Assembly: GCF_006968745.1 (NCBI RefSeq)
Contig: NZ_CP030118.1
Coordinates: 5,143,943-5,207,942, forward strand
Reading direction: 5' to 3'
From: Brasilonema sennae CENA114
GTDB taxonomy: Bacteria; Cyanobacteriota; Cyanobacteriia; Cyanobacteriales; Nostocaceae
Length of the DNA stretch: 64,000 nt
In this document: in pieces, positions 61,466 to 64,000 of the stretch
Layout of the letters: every line of letters begins with the position of its first letter
How positions within the stretch are numbered: position 1 is the stretch's first letter
Program-made: the position numbers and the translations under genes
Notes under the pieces: model-generated
What the model was told of the DNA's origin: nothing
Database searches by the model: none
What the model saw: the letters and a program-made list of their open reading frames with translations, nothing else

Positions 61466-62208
61466 AGCGCAACAATTATGCTTTACCGTTGGTTTGAGAT
61501 TAAACCAAAAGCTCCAAAAGTGACAAGCGTATGTCGAAACATACACTCATTTAGTTCAAAGTGAGTCAAGAACTTAGGGTGTAAGAATGTAAGGGGAGCC
61601 AGTGCACAGGCTAAGTTTCCCGCAAAGTCGAGCCAGCGCCGTGCCAAGAGTTGTCTGAGCGGAGAGCAGCGCCTTGCGGAGCCAGTCCTGCAGGAGGGTT
61701 TCCCTCCGTAGGGATCTGGCGTTGGGGTTCCCCCCGTTGTGGCGACTGCGGGAGGTTTCCTCCGTAGACGCTTTGCAGCTTGCCGCAGGCATCAGAACTT
61801 CGGAGGGTTCCCCCAAAGTCTGTCGGGGGAAGCAACCCAAGCGACGAGCTTTGACCGTTGAGGCGTCTGGCGTTGCCGGGCCCAAGATTCCGTCCGGCGA
61901 GCTTTGCGACTTGTTGCACAAGCGCGTTGTAAGGGAATAGGGGATATAAGAGTGTGGGGGCTTGTATCTTTCAGTTCCAGGATAGAGGTGTACAAAAATA
62001 CAAATCCCTCTTACCCCTATACTTCTACGCCTTAGCTTCGGTCAAAAACAACTGCCTGATGTAATCCCCCATATCCCTTGCTTTTTGCCTACGCTGACTT
62101 TGTTGTGTTCACAAAGCCTGGTAAAATTCTCTAGTAAGGTGATTCAAACAGTGAACAGTTATAACTGATAACTGTTCACTGATAACTGGTAACTGATAAG
62201 AAACTGCC
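61466..62208. repeat. Repeat-rich intergenic region
   Basis: 61600-61925 is GC-rich patchwork repeat, largely the inverse of modules at 59540-59935 (clearest match 61808-61861 with 59559-59610). Several overlapping minus-strand frames are open here but none is protein-like. 61926-62148 is AT-rich. At 62149-62181 a perfect 14-bp inverted repeat (cagtgaacagttat) sits just upstream of the next gene. Confidence 0.7.
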
Positions 62209-62514
62209 ATGACTGCTGAAATTAACCAACAAAGCCAAACAACTAAAGGTGCTGATGCAGTTGATGAAGCAATTGCAAGCGGAATAGATTTTGATGGTTC
62301 CCCTATTCCCCCCACGAAACTAGAACTTTATCACAAAGTCATGGGGCTAGAAGGAAACAGACAGCGCAGTGGTGTCAGCAACACGATGCGATCGCGCATT
62401 GTGCGAATTGGTGCAAAGCACATACCCCAAGAAGAACTCAACCAACAACTCACAGATGCTGGTTTTGCAGCGTTAAAAGAAAAAGAAATTGCCTTCTTCT
62501 ACGGTGGGAAGTGA
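62209..62514 (+). CDS. Small conserved-looking hypothetical protein
   Basis: Encodes 101 residues. Begins with an acidic, disordered segment (TAEINQQSQTTKGADAVDEA) then a helical domain: PPTKLELYHKVMGLEGNRQR, SNTMRSRIVRIGAKHIPQEELNQQLTDAGFAALKEKEIAFFYG. Sequence looks well conserved and is reminiscent of small cyanobacterial proteins of unknown role. The upstream 14-bp palindrome may be its regulatory site. Confidence 0.7.
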   Translation: MTAEINQQSQTTKGADAVDEAIASGIDFDGSPIPPTKLELYHKVMGLEGNRQRSGVSNTMRSRIVRIGAKHIPQEELNQQLTDAGFAALKEKEIAFFYGGK

Positions 62515-62550
62515 TACCATTTAGCCGTATCTTCACTTAAGGTGTGAGGC

Positions 62551-62940
62551 ATGAAACTTAAACAAGTTCTTCTTGTAGTCTTGCTTGTAGTCATGCTTGG
62601 AGTTGGGTACTCTAGTATCTCATTTGCACAGGCTACACCAAACCAAGTTACATCAGAGCTAACCAGCGTTCTCAAACTCAAAACTAGCGAGTTACCGAAG
62701 GTATCGGAGTTAGAAGGCGAAATTTAAACGCTAACCATAGCACCCGGAGACGTAGGTGTCTGGCATACACATGGTTCGCCTGCATTTGCTTACGTAATTA
62801 GCGGTGAGTGTATCGTTGATACTCGCTCAGGTGAGCCTTCAATTACATTACCTGCTGGCAAAGCCATTATGGAACCTATTAATGTTGTTGGGCGTGCTAG
62901 AAATCCTAGTTTAACAGAGTTAGTCCTAAGAAGCCAATAA
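62551..62940 (+). pseudogene. Secreted cupin gene with one internal stop
   Basis: The frame runs from MKLKQVLLVVLLVVMLGVGY (signal peptide ending SISFAQA) to VLRSQ and encodes a cupin (VGVWHTHGSPAFAYVISGE and LPAGKAIMEP). A single TAA at 62725-62727 interrupts it in the first third; everything after continues in the same frame. CAA to TAA by one change would explain it. It is therefore a recent pseudogene, a read-through case or a sequencing error. Confidence 0.8.
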
Positions 62941-62962
62941 TGTAAACAAGCCTAGACATTTA

Positions 62963-63139
62963 TCAACAATTATTGACATCTTTAATCAACTCATCAACAA
63001 GCTCTCTAAGCCGTTTTTGCCAGTCAGGGACGGCTTTTAGCTTATCTTTAACTCCAGGTGCCACTTTAAAACACACAGGGTCTTTATCAAACGGTTTGTC
63101 ACTAGTGAAACCTAATTTATGGTTTTTCCTGAAAGGCAT
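62963..63139 (-). CDS. 58-residue soluble hypothetical protein
   Basis: Reads MPFRKNHKLGFTSDKPFDKD, then PVCFKVAPGVKDKLKAVPDW and a helical end QKRLRELVDELIKDVNNC. Charged, with a clear two-part layout (basic arm, then a helix). I recall very similar short proteins found in many copies in cyanobacterial genomes, often annotated as hypothetical. Coding is likely; function unknown. It faces the cupin pseudogene. Confidence 0.6.
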   Translation of the reverse strand: MPFRKNHKLGFTSDKPFDKDPVCFKVAPGVKDKLKAVPDWQKRLRELVDELIKDVNNC

Positions 63140-63189
63140 TGTAATTGACTTTGTATATTGGTATACTAATTATCAAATAGCATTAGAGG

Positions 63190-63438
63190 TCAACGCACTT
63201 GGGCAAAGAAAAAGAGCCAGCCCAGTTTTTGTTGATCTGTCAACACCCACGAGTACTCGTTGTTTGTGAGTCACACTTGGCACAAGAAAATGAGCCAAGC
63301 CTAGTCCCTAAAAGGGACGCTACGCAAACGTCTGTTAATTCGTCGGCGTAGTAGGGTACTCGTTCTAATAAGGCTTGGCTCATTTTCCCAGTCGGAACCC
63401 CGCAAGGCTCTTTTTCCCAGTCATACCCCCGGTGAGCA
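63190..63438. repeat. Nested foldback upstream of tnpB
   Basis: Outer arms contain aaagagcc (near 63208) and ggctctttttccc (near 63405); inner arms gaaaatgagccaagcct (near 63285) and aggcttggctcattttc (near 63370). This makes a nested inverted structure of about 220 bp. It may be the left end of the IS200/IS605-type element whose tnpB starts at 63439. A short frame on each strand across it is not protein-like. Confidence 0.6.
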
Positions 63439-64000
63439 ATGCTTTTATCCATCAAGACAAAGCTAAAACTGAGTAAAGCCCAAGAAATAATAATGAGTAA
63501 ACATGCAGGTATTGCAAGATTTAGTTACAACTGGGGCTTAGCTACTTGGAATAACTTGGTTAAAGATGGATTAAAGCCTAATAAATATATCCTTAAAAAG
63601 TTCTTTAACAACCATGTTAAACCTGAGTTTGAGTGGATTAAAGAGAAAGGTATTTGTCAGAAAATCACTCAATATGCTTTTGATAATTTAGGTGATGCTT
63701 TTTCTAGATTTTTCTCTCTTAAAGGTGGTTATCCTAACTTCAAAAAGAAGGGTGCTCACGACTCTTTTACTATTGATGCAAGTGGCAAGCCTATCCCTGT
63801 TGGTGGCAAGTCTGTTAAGCTCCCCACCATTGGATGGGTTAGAACCTATGAAGGATTACCACATACCACGTGTAAATCAATCACAATATCCCGAACTGCT
63901 GATAGCTGGTTCATTGCTTTTGCACATGAACAAGAACATGAACCAACTGTTAAGTCACACGAAATTGTGGGAGTTGATTTAGGTATCAAGGAATTGGCTA
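63439..64000 (+). CDS. tnpB: TnpB, IS200/IS605 family (N-terminal part; runs off the window)
   Basis: Open from ATG 63439 to the window end with no stop (187 codons). Reads MLLSIKTKLKLSKAQEIIMS, then KHAGIARFSYNWGLATWNNL, the N-terminal helix-turn-helix of OrfB proteins. Further on are FKKKGAHDSFTIDAS, then the WED-like region, and SHEIVGVDLGIKELA, the start of the RuvC domain with the first catalytic Asp. This copy appears intact so far. No transposase tnpA is seen upstream, so it may be a tnpB-only (IS1341-type) element. Confidence 0.92.
   Translation, partial: MLLSIKTKLKLSKAQEIIMSKHAGIARFSYNWGLATWNNLVKDGLKPNKYILKKFFNNHVKPEFEWIKEKGICQKITQYAFDNLGDAFSRFFSLKGGYPNFKKKGAHDSFTIDASGKPIPVGGKSVKLPTIGWVRTYEGLPHTTCKSITISRTADSWFIAFAHEQEHEPTVKSHEIVGVDLGIKELA

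Noticed and set aside
61574..61995. Overlapping minus-strand frames in the second repeat patch
   Set aside because: Inverse copy of the same repeat; same reasoning.
63240..63455. 71-codon minus-strand frame in the foldback
   Set aside because: Spans the nested inverted repeat and has no family features or ribosome site.
1..64000. tRNA or rRNA genes
   Set aside because: I looked for T-arm-like gttcgaatc blocks with a matching acceptor stem and for rRNA conserved words and found none convincing; a tRNA scan would settle it.

Overview
The window is a chromosomal segment of a cyanobacterium, most likely a filamentous member of the Nostocales. It holds a complete psbA (photosystem II D1), a PAP/fibrillin protein, a cyanobacterial-type phosphoenolpyruvate carboxylase and a short-form sucrose-phosphate-synthase-like enzyme. 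It also has many HIP1 octamers (gcgatcgc) and abundant GC-rich dispersed repeats in otherwise AT-rich intergenic DNA. Genes lie on both strands in short transcription units; no rRNA, tRNA or CRISPR array was seen.

Layout. 0-14 kb: DUF4174 protein; class A beta-lactamase-like protein followed by a SET-domain remnant and a duplicated beta-lactamase tail; SgcJ-like protein; leuA divergent from a GntR/FCD regulator across a palindromic operator; a TauE/SafE exporter with its DUF1634 partner; PAP2 phosphatase; fibrillin; creatininase-like protein; polyphosphate glucokinase-like kinase; M48 protease. 14-26 kb: a c-di-AMP (ydaO-type) riboswitch before the sucrose-phosphate-synthase-like gene; GH57; beta carbonic anhydrase; an amidohydrolase / isochorismatase / cupin neighbourhood. 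26-29 kb: an accessory island with brnT-brnA between two 82-bp direct repeats, mntA with a frameshifted hepT, and an AAA-type ATPase pseudogene broken by a repeat element. 29-34 kb: a 1394-residue DUF4347/DUF4114 repeat protein bracketed by long imperfect inverted repeats.

34-50 kb: FecCD permease; LysR regulator; a signalling run on the plus strand (histidine phosphatase-membrane-EF-hand fusion, globin-membrane-pentapeptide fusion, class III adenylate cyclase overlapping a cyclic-nucleotide-domain MscS channel); then, on the minus strand, a cobalamin riboswitch controlling a TonB receptor, with a ferredoxin-like protein and a substrate-binding lipoprotein downstream; then psbA. 51-64 kb: an MBOAT acyltransferase with a DUF1574 partner; ppc; two TnpB genes (one decayed, one running off the end); repeats; small conserved genes and a cupin pseudogene.

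Strongest novel signals. (1) A modular repeat built as an outer stem enclosing three hairpins occurs in two genes, with the hairpins conserved in layout but not in sequence. In one gene it is flanked by a duplicated HIP1 octamer, and removing it restores the frame exactly. Other repeat insertions add in-frame peptides to the DUF4347 protein and to PEP carboxylase. (2) The adenylate cyclase and the cyclic-nucleotide-domain MscS channel overlap, suggesting a synthase-effector unit. (3) A c-di-AMP riboswitch precedes a sucrose-synthesis gene, a direct link between c-di-AMP and a compatible solute. (4) There are two unusual fusion sensors. Functions are read from sequence motifs only; no database search was run.
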